Source: Stenotrophomonas africana (GTDB lineage: Bacteria; Pseudomonadota; Gammaproteobacteria; Xanthomonadales; Xanthomonadaceae). From it: DNA of 64,000 bases. The stretch spans positions 62,001-126,000 of the forward strand of contig NZ_JABEME010000002.1 in assembly GCF_013004645.1 (NCBI RefSeq), given 5' to 3'. Shown here in pieces: positions 43,738-52,943 of the stretch (its first letter is position 1; each line of letters begins with the position of its first letter). The position numbers and the translations under genes were made by a program. The notes below the pieces were generated by a model that saw nothing but the letters and a program-made list of their open reading frames with translations, did not search any database and was not told where the DNA came from.

Positions 43738-43794
43738 GTAGAGTCGAGCCATGCTCGACTGGCTGTGGAGAAGTCGAGCATGGCTCGACTCTAC
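43738..43794. repeat. SMAG dimer: two GTAG palindromes in inverted orientation
   Basis: A perfect 22-bp inverted repeat (43738-43759 and 43773-43794) starting GTAGAGTCGAGCC and ending in CTAC, with a 13-base loop. Each arm is itself a small palindrome. It lies between the divergent YbjQ and hydrolase genes. Confidence 0.8.
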
Positions 43795-43851
43795 AACGCA
43801 ATCGCCCGTTGCGGCATGGTTCCGTCACCACGCTGGCGCGACAATACCCCC

Positions 43852-44553
43852 ATGACCGACCGTATTCCCCTGTTGCTGCTGCCCGGCCTGCTCAACGATG
43901 CCGAGCTGTGGCGCGCGCAGCTGGCCGACCTGGCCGACATTGCCGATTGCACGGTAGGCGACCAGACCCGCGGCGAAACCCTGCAGGCGGTGGCCGAAGA
44001 CGTGCTGGCGCAGGCACCGGAGCATTTTGCGCTGGCCGGTTTCTCGCTGGGCGGTTTCGTCGCCCAGCAGATCCTGCGCATCGCGCCGGAACGCGTGCTG
44101 CAGCTGGCGTTGATCGATACCTCGATCCACGCTGATTCACCGGAACGTGCCGAACAGCGCCGCAGCCAGCGCGCCAGCGTGCGCCTGCCCGGCAAGTTCC
44201 ATGGCTTCGGCGACGCGCTGATGCGCAGCTACATCGATGCCTCGCGGCTGGATGACTACGTACTGGTGCAGCGCGTGCGCGATATGACCGCTCGCTTGGG
44301 CGCGGAAGTGTTCCTGCGCCAGAGCGCGCTGGAACGCCGCGATGGGCATGATGTGCTGGCCGGTTACCGCGATCCGCTGTTGATCGTGTGCGGCGCAAAC
44401 GACCGCATCACGCCGCTGGCGGTCAGCGAGGAAATGCACGCCCTGGTGCCGCATTCGCAGCTGGTGGTGGTGCCCGACTGCGGGCACCTGGCACCGATGG
44501 AAAAGCCAGACGAAGTCAGTGCGGCGATGCGCGGGTGGTTGCTGCAGGCGTAG
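43852..44553 (+). CDS. alpha/beta-fold hydrolase
   Basis: A 233-residue hydrolase with the full triad: nucleophile elbow ALAGFSLGGFVAQQI (Ser near residue 66), acid in IVCGANDRITPLA, and His in PDCGHLAPMEKPDEV. LLLPGLLNDAELWRAQL near the start supplies the oxyanion region. It resembles BioH- and RutD-like esterases, but the substrate cannot be told. The ATG at 43852 is the first in frame after a short non-coding stretch and gives the standard N-terminus. Confidence 0.88.
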   Translation: MTDRIPLLLLPGLLNDAELWRAQLADLADIADCTVGDQTRGETLQAVAEDVLAQAPEHFALAGFSLGGFVAQQILRIAPERVLQLALIDTSIHADSPERAEQRRSQRASVRLPGKFHGFGDALMRSYIDASRLDDYVLVQRVRDMTARLGAEVFLRQSALERRDGHDVLAGYRDPLLIVCGANDRITPLAVSEEMHALVPHSQLVVVPDCGHLAPMEKPDEVSAAMRGWLLQA

Positions 44554-44573
44554 GCCAAAGCCGCTTCTGGTGG

Positions 44574-44643
44574 GTGCGGACCTTGGTCCGCACGGTGTTT
44601 CAATGATCGATCAGAGGTCAGTGCCGACAAGGTCGGCACCTAC
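44574..44643. repeat. two palindromes of SMAG type between convergent genes
   Basis: GTGCGGACC/GGTCCGCAC (44574-44593) and, in reverse orientation, GTGCCGACAAGGTCGGCAC followed by CTAC (44621-44643). They fill the gap between the hydrolase stop and the end of the minus-strand reductase gene. Confidence 0.6.
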
Positions 44644-44671
44644 CGATTGCGATCCGCAACCGCAGTTGGGT

Positions 44672-45481
44672 TCAATCCCAGGCGGGTGCAATCCCTTCCG
44701 GGTTGGCCAGGCGATGGCCGCGGTCCAGCTTGGCGATCTGCGCCATGTCTTCGTCGGTCAGGCGGATTGCTGCCGCTTCCAGGTTGCTCGAGAGATTCTC
44801 GCGCTTGGTCGACGACGGGATCACCGAGAAACCCTGCTGCAGCGCCCAGGCCAGTGCGATCTGCGCCGGGGTGGCCTGGTGACGGCCGGCAATGGCCTGG
44901 ATCACCGGGTCCTTGATCACCTCGCCATAGGCCAGGCTCATGTAGGCAGTGATGTGGATGCCGTTGTCCTGCAGGAACTTCACCAGCAGGCGGTTCTGCA
45001 GGTACGGGTGGATCTCGATCTGGTTGGTGGCGATGGCGTCGGCACCGAGGATGCCGATCGCCTTGCGGGTCTGCGCGATGGTGAAGTTGGAGATGCCGAT
45101 CGCCTTCGTCAGACCCTGTGCCTTGGCCTCGGCCAGTGCGGTCAGGTACTCCTCCATCGGCACGTCGACCTTGTCGTTCGGCGACGGCCAGTGGATCAGT
45201 GCCAGATCGACGTGGTCGGTGCGCAGCTTCTCCAGACTGGTACGCAGGCTGGCCAGCAGCGCTTCGCGCTTGAACTCGGTGATCCAGACCTTGGTGGTCA
45301 GGTAGATCTCTTCGCGCGGCACGCCGGAATCGGCGATGGCCTGGCCAACCTCGGCTTCATTGCCGTAGATCTGCGCGGTATCGATGGCGCGGTAGCCGAC
45401 ATCCAGCGCGTTGCGCACGGAGTCGATCACGGTCTGGTCTTTCAGGCGGAAGGTGCCGAGACCGAAGGCGGGGACAGTCAT
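44672..45481 (-). CDS. dkgB: aldo/keto reductase, 2,5-didehydrogluconate reductase type
   Basis: A 269-residue NADPH-dependent reductase of the AKR fold. The catalytic tetrad residues are in [15 protein letters not shown] (Asp, Tyr), LTTKVW (Lys) and [11 protein letters not shown] (His). [24 protein letters not shown] and [14 protein letters not shown] are typical of the DkgB branch, which reduces 2,5-diketo-D-gluconate and small aldehydes such as methylglyoxal. The start at 45481 ([11 protein letters not shown]) has GGAG six bases upstream. Confidence 0.9.
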   Translation of the reverse strand: MTVPAFGLGTFRLKDQTVIDSVRNALDVGYRAIDTAQIYGNEAEVGQAIADSGVPREEIYLTTKVWITEFKREALLASLRTSLEKLRTDHVDLALIHWPSPNDKVDVPMEEYLTALAEAKAQGLTKAIGISNFTIAQTRKAIGILGADAIATNQIEIHPYLQNRLLVKFLQDNGIHITAYMSLAYGEVIKDPVIQAIAGRHQATPAQIALAWALQQGFSVIPSSTKRENLSSNLEAAAIRLTDEDMAQIAKLDRGHRLANPEGIAPAWD

Positions 45482-45607
45482 GGGGAGCTCCAGCAGAGGG
45501 GGAGGGATGCGAATATCCGGCAAAGGGTAGGCCACTGGCTGCATGCGTGCCGGCAACGGTGCATTGCACCACCGTACCGGCAAGGCGCCGGCACGGCATG
45601 ACATCGC

Positions 45608-46822
45608 TCAATGCGCGGCTACGGCGATGCCATCGGCGCGGTCATCAATGCCGTCGCGGCGGTCCAGGCGGCCGCTGAGCACCGTCAACGCATACGCGCC
45701 TACCACCACCAGTGCGCCCAGCCACGGCGTGTGCATCAGGCCGATGTGCTCCACCACCAGGCCGCCGAGCGAGGCGCCCAGCGCGATGCCGATGTTGAAG
45801 GCGGCAATGTTCAGCCCCGAGGCCACGTCAGTGGCCTGCGGCGCATAGCGCTGGGCCTGCTTGACCACGTACACCTGCAGGCCGGGCACGTTGCCGAACG
45901 CCACCGCACCCAGCGCCAGTACCGTCAGCAGCATCAGCCAGGTGTTGTAGGCGGTGAAGGTGAGCACGAACAGCACGACGGCCAACAGGGCGAAGATGCG
46001 CTTCAACGCGGGCACCGGGCCCATGCGGTCGGCCATGCGCCCACCCCACAGGTTGCCGATCGCCACCGACACGCCGTACACCAGCAGCACCAGGCTGACC
46101 GCATTGGCGGAGAAACCGGTGACGTCCTGCAGGATCGGCGCCAGATAGGTGAAGGCCAGGAAGGTGCCGCCGTAGCCCAGCGCGGTCATCGCATAGACCA
46201 GCAGGAGGCGGGGCTGGGCGAGCACGGCCAGCTGCTGGCGGAAGCTGGCCGGCGTACTCTGCGGCAGGCTGCGCGGCACGAACAGCAGCGCGCCGAGCAG
46301 GGCGATCACGCCGAGGCCGGCCACCGCCAGGAAGGTGGCGCGCCAGCCCAGGTGCTGGCCGATGAAGGTGCCCAGCGGCACCCCGGTCACCAGTGCCACG
46401 GTCAGGCCGGTGAACATGATCGCGATCGCGCTGGCGGCCTTCTCCTTCGGCACCACCGCGGTGGCGATGATCGAACCGATCGAGAAGAACACGCCGTGGG
46501 CGAGGCCGGTGAGGATGCGGGCGATGATCAGCGAGGTGTAGCCCGGCGCCAGGAAGGCGATGACGTTGCCGAGGGTGAACAGCACCATCAGGGCCACCAG
46601 CAGCGACTTGCGCGGTACGCGGCCGGTGAGCGCGGTCAGCACCGGCGCACCGATGGCCACGCCGAGGGCATACAGCGAGACCAGCAGGCCGGCCGAGGGC
46701 AGGCTGACCTGGAGGTCGGCGGCAATGGTGGGAATCAGGCCGACGATGACGAACTCGGTGGTGCCGATGGCGAAGGCACCGAGGGTCAACGCCAGCAGGG
46801 CGAGGGGAATGCCACGGATCAT
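45608..46822 (-). CDS. MFS efflux transporter (DHA1 / arabinose-efflux type)
   Basis: A 404-residue transporter with twelve hydrophobic segments. The N-terminus LALLTLGAFAIGTTEFVIVG and LIPTIAADLQVSLPSAGLLV are hallmarks of the AraJ/YdhP-like DHA1 branch. The motif-A-like loop TGRVPRKSLLV and motif C in LVTGVPLGTFIGQHLGWR are present. It exports small molecules or drugs; the substrate is not evident. It is divergent from a LysR gene 105 bases away, which probably controls it. GGAG precedes the start. Confidence 0.9.
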   Translation of the reverse strand: MIRGIPLALLALTLGAFAIGTTEFVIVGLIPTIAADLQVSLPSAGLLVSLYALGVAIGAPVLTALTGRVPRKSLLVALMVLFTLGNVIAFLAPGYTSLIIARILTGLAHGVFFSIGSIIATAVVPKEKAASAIAIMFTGLTVALVTGVPLGTFIGQHLGWRATFLAVAGLGVIALLGALLFVPRSLPQSTPASFRQQLAVLAQPRLLLVYAMTALGYGGTFLAFTYLAPILQDVTGFSANAVSLVLLVYGVSVAIGNLWGGRMADRMGPVPALKRIFALLAVVLFVLTFTAYNTWLMLLTVLALGAVAFGNVPGLQVYVVKQAQRYAPQATDVASGLNIAAFNIGIALGASLGGLVVEHIGLMHTPWLGALVVVGAYALTVLSGRLDRRDGIDDRADGIAVAAH

Positions 46823-46900
46823 GGCCGGCTCCGGAGGGAAGGAAGGCGCGCAGTGTGCGCGGCGCACCTTTGCCGAAAAACCGGTCTTCACGCCAATCAC

Positions 46901-46919
46901 TATTGCCGCTCAGTCAATA
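46901..46919. promoter_or_regulatory. candidate LysR operator (T-N11-A type)
   Basis: TATTG (46901-46905) and CAATA (46915-46919) form a perfect dyad with a nine-base spacer in the 105-base gap between the divergent transporter and LysR genes, eight bases before the LysR start. This fits the usual LysR box and autoregulation, but binding is inferred. Confidence 0.5.
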
Positions 46920-46927
46920 ATGGCGGC

Positions 46928-47830
46928 ATGAAGACCACCCTGGACGAAATGCAGGCCTTCCTCACGGTCATCGACAGCGGGTCGATCAGTGCCGCTGCCG
47001 AGCAGCTGGGGCAGACGCCCTCGGGCGTGAGCCGTGCGCTGGGCCGGCTGGAGGACAAGCTGGGGATCACCCTGCTGACCCGCACCACCCGCCGACTGCA
47101 CCTGACCGCCGAGGGCGAGGCATTCCTGCGCCATGCACGGGCGATCATCGATGCGGTGGAATCGGCCGAGGAACAGATGGCGGCGCGCCGCGAGCGCCCG
47201 GCCGGGCGCCTGCGCGTGGATGCGGCGATGCCGTTCGTGCTGCACGTGATCGCGCCGCTGGTGAGCGGCTATCGTGCGCGCTACCCCGAAGTGCAGCTGG
47301 AGTTGAACAGCTCCGACCGCTACATCGACCTGCTCGAGCGGCGCACCGATCTGGCGATCCGGATCGGGCCGCTGGCCGACTCCACCCTGCATGCGCGGCC
47401 GTTGGGGCGGTGCCAGCTGCGACTGGTGGCCAGCCCGGCCTACCTGGCTGCACACGGCGAACCGACCAGCGTCGCCGCGCTGGGCCAGCACACGCTGCTC
47501 AGCTTCAACGAACCGGAATCGTTGAATCACTGGCCGCTGCCGGGCGACGCCGATGGCCTGCTGCGGGTGCGTCCGGATATCGCGGTGTCCAGCGGGGAAA
47601 CACTACGCCGACTGGCGGTGGAAGGCGTCGGCATCACCTGCCTGTCCGACTTCGTCACCGACCGCGACCGCGCTGCCGGCACGCTGGTGCCGGTGCTGGC
47701 GGCGCAGACGCTGGATGTGTACCAGCCGATCCACGCGGTGTACTACCGCAACACCGCGGTGTCCGCACGGATCAGCTCGTTCGTGGATTACCTTGCCGAT
47801 GCGATGGCGCAGAGCGATTACGTGCGCTGA
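46928..47830 (+). CDS. LysR family transcriptional regulator
   Basis: A 300-residue DNA-binding regulator. The N-terminal winged helix-turn-helix is clear: EMQAFLTVIDSGSISAAAEQ, then TPSGVSRALGRLEDKLGITL. The effector domain from about residue 90 has the usual pattern (GRLRVDAAMPFVLHVIAPLV; LLERRTDLAIRIGPLADSTL). It belongs to the group that often controls a neighbouring transporter or oxidoreductase; here the divergent MFS gene is the likely target. An ATG at 46920 is out of frame and stops at once. Confidence 0.93.
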   Translation: MKTTLDEMQAFLTVIDSGSISAAAEQLGQTPSGVSRALGRLEDKLGITLLTRTTRRLHLTAEGEAFLRHARAIIDAVESAEEQMAARRERPAGRLRVDAAMPFVLHVIAPLVSGYRARYPEVQLELNSSDRYIDLLERRTDLAIRIGPLADSTLHARPLGRCQLRLVASPAYLAAHGEPTSVAALGQHTLLSFNEPESLNHWPLPGDADGLLRVRPDIAVSSGETLRRLAVEGVGITCLSDFVTDRDRAAGTLVPVLAAQTLDVYQPIHAVYYRNTAVSARISSFVDYLADAMAQSDYVR

Positions 47831-47845
47831 GGTCGTGGTGGGGTT

Positions 47846-47940
47846 GTCGGCCAGCGGCCGGCACTACCGCAGGTTACGGTGGGTGCGGACCGTTGGTCCG
47901 CACTGCCCCTGCCATCGCCCGACCAACGGTCGGGCGCTAC
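47846..47940. repeat. three palindromes of SMAG type in a row
   Basis: A reversed GTAG element (47846-47867, ending CACTAC), GTGCGGACC/GGTCCGCAC (47883-47903), and GCCCGACC/GGTCGGGC followed by GCTAC (47917-47940). They occupy the gap between the convergent LysR and chemotaxis receptor genes. Confidence 0.65.
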
Positions 47941-47970
47941 CCATCTGACGCTGGCCGGCAACCGGACCCA

Positions 47971-50091
47971 TCAGGCCGCGTGGGCCAATCCGCCCTTCGC
48001 ATCCGCCGATGTCGACAGATCGAACACCTCCACCGCGTCGATCAAGCGGTTCGCCTGCTGTTCCAGGCTGCGTGCGGCGGCACTGGCTTCCTCCACAAGC
48101 GCGGCGTTCTGCTGGGTGGTACCGTCCATCTGGATCACGGTCTGGCTGACCTGTTCGATGCCCGCGCTCTGCTCCTGTGAGGCAGCGGAGATCTCGGCCA
48201 TGATGTCGGTCACGCGCTGCACCGACGCCACGATCTCGGCCATGGTGTCGCCGGCCTCACGCACGCGCCGTGCACCGTGCCCGACCTGTTCCACCGAGGC
48301 TTCGATCAGCGACTTGATCTCCTTCGCCGCAGCGGCCGAACGCTGCGCCAGCGTGCGGACCTCACTGGCGACCACCGCGAAGCCGCGGCCCTGCTCGCCG
48401 GCACGCGCGGCTTCCACCGCAGCGTTCAGCGCGAGGATGTTGGTCTGGAAGGCGATGCCATCGATCACGCTGATGATCTCGGCGATCTGCCGTGACGAGC
48501 CTTCGATCGCATCCATCGTCGCCACGACCTGGCCGACCACTTCACCGCCCTGCGAGGCCACGCTGTGTGCGCCGATCGCCAGCTGGTTGGCCTGGCGCGC
48601 ATGCTCGGCGTTCTGGCGCACGGTGGAGGTCAGTTCTTCCATCGATGCCGCCGTCTCTTCCAGATTGGCCGCCTGCTGTTCGGTGCGGCGTGACAGATCG
48701 TTGTTGCCGGCGGCGATCTCCGCTGCCGCCGTGTGGATGTTGCCGGAGGCGTGCTTGATGTCGGTGACGATGGTTGCCAGCTGCGTAGCGGTGGTGTTGG
48801 CGTCGCCGGCGATACGCGCGAACACGCCCTGGAAATCACCATGCATACGCGCGCCGAGGCGGCCATCGGCAATCGCGCGCAGCATGCTGGAGACCTCGCC
48901 GAGGTTCAGTTCGGTGGTCTGCATCAATCGGTTCAGGCCGTCGATCATCGCGCGGAAGTCATGCTCGAAGCGTGCGCTGTCGCCGCGCTGGCTGAAGTCA
49001 CCGGCGGCAGCGGCCTCGGCCAGGCGGCGGATCTCGCCATTGATCACGCCGAGATTGGCCTTGGCCGTATCCAACGCGTCGGTGATCACGGCCTTCTCGC
49101 CGGGCAGGCGTTCCATGTCCTCGCTGAGGTCACCGATCGCGTAACGGCCCATGATCGCAATCGCACGCAGCTTTACCTGGATATGCGCGTCGACCAGCGC
49201 GTTGCTGTCGGCCACCATCGTGCCGAACGCGCCGGGGAAGGCATCGGCATCCATGCGGTGGCTGATGCTGCCGGCTTCATGCGCCTGTGCCATCGTGGCC
49301 TGTGCATCCAGCACGTCGCGCAGCGTGGACTGCACCGCCTGCATGGCCTGCGCAAGGCGACCGATCTCATCGCGGCTGCGCACCTGCACAACGTGCTGCA
49401 GGTCGCCGGCAGCCACTGCACGCGCGGCGGCTTCCACCGCCAGCACCGGCTGCACGACGGCACGCCGCAGCCACCAGGCCAGCCCCATCAGCAGCAGCAC
49501 CGCAGCCAGCACGGTCAGCGCCGCGCACAGCAGCAGGGTCTGGCGTGCCTGCTGCGAGCGTGCCGTCAGCGCCGCTTCGGCCACCTGCGTGGCGTGCGTG
49601 CTCAGCGCATCCAGTGCCGTCGCCACCGGGCGATCCTTGCCGCGCACGAGGTTGTCGCCGGCGGCGGGGTCGTAGCTGGCCTCGGCGAACGCCTGCAGCG
49701 CCCCGTGGTAGTCCTGCTGCAGCTGTGCGTGCAGGCCGATGAAGGCCTGTGCCAGATCACGCGTGCGCGCATCCGGGCTGCTGGTCAGTCCCTTGGCCAG
49801 CTGCTCGACCCGGCGGCCTTCGCTGTCGAACGCCTCCAGGTGGCGCTGGCGCAGTGCGTCGTCGCGGCCGCGCAGCAATACGTTCTTCCATTCCTGTACC
49901 TGGCCGCGGAACTCACGCTGCAGGCGTTCCGCATCGCGGCTGTGCGCGACTTCGGGCGGAACTTCGGTGGACAACTTCAACCAGGCGGAGGCCAGGCCCG
50001 CCAGTGCGCACAGCAGGACCACGGCCAGACCAACGGAAACCGCGCCGAGCAGCTTGGACTGCAGGCGCGGAGCACGGACAGACGCTTTCAT
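47971..50091 (-). CDS. methyl-accepting chemotaxis protein
   Basis: A 706-residue receptor. The first helix is near residues 15-38 ([20 protein letters not shown]), then a periplasmic helical sensor of about 150 residues, a second helix ([20 protein letters not shown]) and a HAMP domain. A second HAMP-like region follows near residue 330. The signalling tip [20 protein letters not shown]-type region reads on into [20 protein letters not shown] and [19 protein letters not shown]. It passes ligand signals to CheA/CheW. The ligand is unknown. No other che gene is in the window. The start at 50091 is the first ATG that gives the membrane anchor. Confidence 0.93.
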   Translation of the reverse strand: MKASVRAPRLQSKLLGAVSVGLAVVLLCALAGLASAWLKLSTEVPPEVAHSRDAERLQREFRGQVQEWKNVLLRGRDDALRQRHLEAFDSEGRRVEQLAKGLTSSPDARTRDLAQAFIGLHAQLQQDYHGALQAFAEASYDPAAGDNLVRGKDRPVATALDALSTHATQVAEAALTARSQQARQTLLLCAALTVLAAVLLLMGLAWWLRRAVVQPVLAVEAAARAVAAGDLQHVVQVRSRDEIGRLAQAMQAVQSTLRDVLDAQATMAQAHEAGSISHRMDADAFPGAFGTMVADSNALVDAHIQVKLRAIAIMGRYAIGDLSEDMERLPGEKAVITDALDTAKANLGVINGEIRRLAEAAAAGDFSQRGDSARFEHDFRAMIDGLNRLMQTTELNLGEVSSMLRAIADGRLGARMHGDFQGVFARIAGDANTTATQLATIVTDIKHASGNIHTAAAEIAAGNNDLSRRTEQQAANLEETAASMEELTSTVRQNAEHARQANQLAIGAHSVASQGGEVVGQVVATMDAIEGSSRQIAEIISVIDGIAFQTNILALNAAVEAARAGEQGRGFAVVASEVRTLAQRSAAAAKEIKSLIEASVEQVGHGARRVREAGDTMAEIVASVQRVTDIMAEISAASQEQSAGIEQVSQTVIQMDGTTQQNAALVEEASAAARSLEQQANRLIDAVEVFDLSTSADAKGGLAHAA

Positions 50092-50238
50092 GGAAGGGAC
50101 TCTCGGGAAGGGGCAATGCGGTATCGACCCGATGCGCGCATGCTGAAGTGGGACGTGCATCACATTCGCGTTTCGTTTAGTGATGTGAAGGAGATGTTTC
50201 ATAGGACAAATGTGTCCATATGGAACGAATGCGGACTC

Positions 50239-50275
50239 TCGACAGAGGATTTAAATGTAACTATTGTTGTTACAT
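50239..50275 (+). promoter_or_regulatory. promoter and operator overlapping the Rrf2 start codon
   Basis: A -35-like TCGACA (50239-50244) and -10-like TATTGT (50262-50267) are 17 bases apart. A perfect 7-bp dyad ATGTAAC/GTTACAT (50255-50261 and 50269-50275) brackets the -10 box and ends on the ATG at 50274. Bound repressor would cover the promoter, as expected for an autoregulated Rrf2 gene. The predicted transcript would have almost no leader. Confidence 0.6.
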
Positions 50276-50729
50276 GAAATCCGCGAACCCGCTTTCCGAC
50301 GCCCTGCATGTAATGGCGCACCTGGTCGGCCAGGCCGCCCCGCGCACCTCCGAGCAGCTGGCATCGTGCCTGCCCACCCATCCGGTGGTGATCCGGCGCC
50401 TGCTGACGCAGCTCCAGAGGGCCGGCCTGGTGAGCAGTGCCCGCGGCCACGGCGGCGGCAGCCTGCTGGCCCGCGATGCTGCCGCAATTACCCTGCATGA
50501 CATCTATCTGGCCGTGGGCGCACCGCCGCTGGTGCAGGTCGGGGCCCGCGATTCGGGTGGCGGCTGCCCGATCCAGCAGCTGGTCAACGGCGCCCTGCTC
50601 GAGGGCGCACGCGAGGCGCAGCGCCTGCTCGAAGCGCGGCTGCAGGCGACCACGCTGGACCAGCTCGGCGCCGACTTCGCCCGCCATCTTGCCCATCACC
50701 GTTCCCTGGAAGGTCACCATGAATCCTGA
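50274..50729 (+). CDS. Rrf2 family transcriptional regulator
   Basis: A 151-residue winged helix-turn-helix repressor. The start region MKSANPLSDALHVMAHLVGQ and RTSEQLASCLPTHPVVIRRL, with the wing LVSSARGHGGGSLLARDAA, match the YwnA-like branch of Rrf2. The three-cysteine Fe-S cluster pattern of IscR/NsrR is absent; one Cys sits in GGGCPIQQLV. I prefer the ATG at 50274 over an in-frame ATG at 50220, whose extra residues do not fit the family. It overlaps the oxidoreductase gene by 11 bases, which it probably controls. Confidence 0.88.
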   Translation: MKSANPLSDALHVMAHLVGQAAPRTSEQLASCLPTHPVVIRRLLTQLQRAGLVSSARGHGGGSLLARDAAAITLHDIYLAVGAPPLVQVGARDSGGGCPIQQLVNGALLEGAREAQRLLEARLQATTLDQLGADFARHLAHHRSLEGHHES

Positions 50730-51624
50730 TGTGCTCATCGTCGGCGGCAGCTACGCCGGCATTGCCGCCGGCCTGATCCTGGCCCGCGCCCGTCGCCCGG
50801 TCACCGTCATCGACGCCGGTTCGCCGCGCAATCGTTTCGCCAGTCATTCGCACGGAGTGCTGGGGCTGGATGGCGTCAGCGGCGCCGAGCTGCTGAAGAC
50901 CGCGCGCCAGCAGCTGCTGGACTACCCCACGGTGCGTTGGGTGCATGCCGAAGCCGTGCAGGCCAGCGCCAGCGCCGATGGTGTGGAAGTACGCACCGCC
51001 GATGGCCAGGTCATGGCGGCGCGCAAGCTGCTGCTGGCCAGTGGTATCGCCGACCAGTTGCCGGCGTTGCCCGGACTGACCGAGCGCTGGGGCAGCACCG
51101 TGCTGCACTGCCCCTACTGCCATGGCTATGAAGTGGGTGGTGGTGCCATCGGCCTGCTTGGCGGCCATCCGATGTCCGCCAGCAAGGCGCCGCTGTTCGC
51201 CGACTGGGGCAATGTCACGTTCTTCAGCATGGGACTGGACGTCACTGATGAAGAGCGCGCCGCCATGCAGCAGCGCGGCGTGCAGATCGAGACCTCGCCG
51301 GTGCTGGGCGTGCAGGGCGACCAGCCGACCTGGCTGGAAGTGGAACTGGCCGATGGCCGCCGCGTCGCCCAGCGTGCGCTGTTCGTGCCGGCCACCCAGG
51401 CGATGGCCACGCCGCTGGTGCAGCAGCTGGGCTGTGCGCTGGCCGAGAGTCCGCTCGGTGTGCTGATCGAAGTCGACATGATGAAGCAGACCTCGGTGCC
51501 GAACGTGTATGCCGCAGGCGACGCCACGACGGTCGGCAACATCACGTTGGCTGCTGCCGAGGGCGTGCGTGCGGGCATCGGCGTGCACCACGCGCTGGTG
51601 GCCGAGGACAGCGTGGCGCGCTGA
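50719..51624 (+). CDS. thioredoxin-reductase-like FAD/NAD(P) oxidoreductase
   Basis: A 301-residue flavoprotein. The FAD site is VLIVGGSYAGIAAGLILARA, the redox-active pair lies in LHCPYCHGYEVGGG (Cys-x2-Cys), and the C-terminal FAD motif is PNVYAAGDATTVGN. It resembles thioredoxin reductase and the DepH/HlmI/GliT group that oxidises dithiols. The partner or substrate is not in the window. It starts inside the Rrf2 gene, so the two form a small, probably thiol- or redox-responsive unit. Confidence 0.88.
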   Translation: MNPDVLIVGGSYAGIAAGLILARARRPVTVIDAGSPRNRFASHSHGVLGLDGVSGAELLKTARQQLLDYPTVRWVHAEAVQASASADGVEVRTADGQVMAARKLLLASGIADQLPALPGLTERWGSTVLHCPYCHGYEVGGGAIGLLGGHPMSASKAPLFADWGNVTFFSMGLDVTDEERAAMQQRGVQIETSPVLGVQGDQPTWLEVELADGRRVAQRALFVPATQAMATPLVQQLGCALAESPLGVLIEVDMMKQTSVPNVYAAGDATTVGNITLAAAEGVRAGIGVHHALVAEDSVAR

Positions 51625-51638
51625 TCGTTGCACAGGTG

Positions 51639-51660
51639 GGTGCCGACCTTGGTCGGCACC
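51639..51660. repeat. palindrome between convergent genes
   Basis: A perfect 10-bp stem GGTGCCGACC/GGTCGGCACC with a two-base loop, just after the oxidoreductase and just before the end of rtcB. It is of the SMAG type in sequence, without the GTAG tip. Confidence 0.6.
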
Positions 51661-51666
51661 GCGCCG

Positions 51667-52887
51667 TTACCCCTTCACGCACAGCACCTGGCGCAGCGTG
51701 TGCACCACGTCGACCAGGTCGAGCTGCGCGGCCATCACATCGTCGATCGACTTGTACGCGGCCGGTGACTCGTCCAGCACGCCGCTGTCCTTGCGGCATT
51801 CCACGTGCGCGGTGGCCTCGCGGTGCTGGGCCAGGGTGATCTGCTGGCGCGCCGTGCCACGGCTCATTACCCGGCCGGCGCCGTGGCTGCAGCTGTGGAA
51901 GCTGTCCGCGTTGCCTTTGCCACGCACGATGTAGCTGCGCGTGCCCATGCTGCCGGGAATGATGCCCAGCTCGCCCTCACGCGCACTGACCGCGCCCTTG
52001 CGTGTTACCAGCAGTTCCTGCCCGTGGTGCGTCTCCCTCTGCACGTAGTTGTGGTGGCAGTTCACCGCCATCGCCGCCAGCTGGAACTTCGGCAGCCGGT
52101 GGCGCATCTCGGCCAGCACGCGCGACATCATCGCCTCGCGGTTCTGCCGGGCGTAGTCCTGCGCCCACGACACCGCTTCGACGTAGTCATCGAACAGCGG
52201 CTCGCCTTCCATGAAGAACGCCAGGTCCTTGTCCGGCAGGTGGAAGCCCAGCACGCGCCGGGCCAGTTCCTCGCGCGCCTTCTCGATGAAGTAGGTGCCG
52301 ATCAGGTTGCCGGTACCGCGTGAGCCGCTGTGCAGCATCACCCACACCGTGTCCGTCTCGTCCAGGCACAGTTCGATGAAGTGGTTGCCGCCGCCCAGCG
52401 TACCCAGCTGGCGGTCCAGCTTGTCGGTGCGGATTTTGCGGTGCCTGTCCTTGATCTTCTCCAGGCCGGCGGCCAGCCCGGACTGCACCAGCCGGGTGTG
52501 GATGCTGTCGGGCATGCGGTGATGCTCGCCGCCGCGCCCATTGCCGACCGGGATGCTGCGCTCGATGCTGTTGCGCAGTTGCCGCAGGTCATCGGGCAGG
52601 TCGTTGGCGCGCAGCGTGGTGCGCACCGCCGCCATGCCGCAGCCGATGTCGACGCCGACCGCGGCCGGGATGATCGCACCGCGGGTCGGGATCACCGAGC
52701 CCACGGTCGCGCCCTTGCCCAGGTGCACGTCCGGCATCACGGCCACCCACGGCCCGACGAACGGGATCGCGGCGATGTTGCGCAGCTGCTCATGCGCCTG
52801 CGCTTCCAGCGGCACACCGTTGACCCAGCCCTTGATCGGCGTGGTGCCCTCGGCGTGCAGCCATTGATAGTTGTGTTGAGTGTCCAT
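51667..52887 (-). CDS. rtcB: RNA ligase RtcB
   Basis: A 406-residue GTP- and Mn2+-dependent ligase that joins 2',3'-cyclic phosphate and 5'-OH RNA ends, as left by many tRNA-cutting toxins. The metal and guanylylation residues are all visible: MPDVHLGKGATVGSVIP, AVGVDIGCGMAAVRT (Cys), LGGGNHFIELC, MLHSGSRGTGN, and the guanylylated His in SCSHGAGRVMSRG. It lies 56 bases downstream of a slipin gene on the same strand. Two tRNA-like elements lie upstream of slipin. The cyclase RtcA and regulator RtcR are not in the window. Confidence 0.95.
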   Translation of the reverse strand: MDTQHNYQWLHAEGTTPIKGWVNGVPLEAQAHEQLRNIAAIPFVGPWVAVMPDVHLGKGATVGSVIPTRGAIIPAAVGVDIGCGMAAVRTTLRANDLPDDLRQLRNSIERSIPVGNGRGGEHHRMPDSIHTRLVQSGLAAGLEKIKDRHRKIRTDKLDRQLGTLGGGNHFIELCLDETDTVWVMLHSGSRGTGNLIGTYFIEKAREELARRVLGFHLPDKDLAFFMEGEPLFDDYVEAVSWAQDYARQNREAMMSRVLAEMRHRLPKFQLAAMAVNCHHNYVQRETHHGQELLVTRKGAVSAREGELGIIPGSMGTRSYIVRGKGNADSFHSCSHGAGRVMSRGTARQQITLAQHREATAHVECRKDSGVLDESPAAYKSIDDVMAAQLDLVDVVHTLRQVLCVKG

Positions 52888-52943
52888 GTCTTCGTCTATG
52901 TCCTTGATGGGCCGGCGGCGCGTCCCTGCACCGCCGCTACCCC

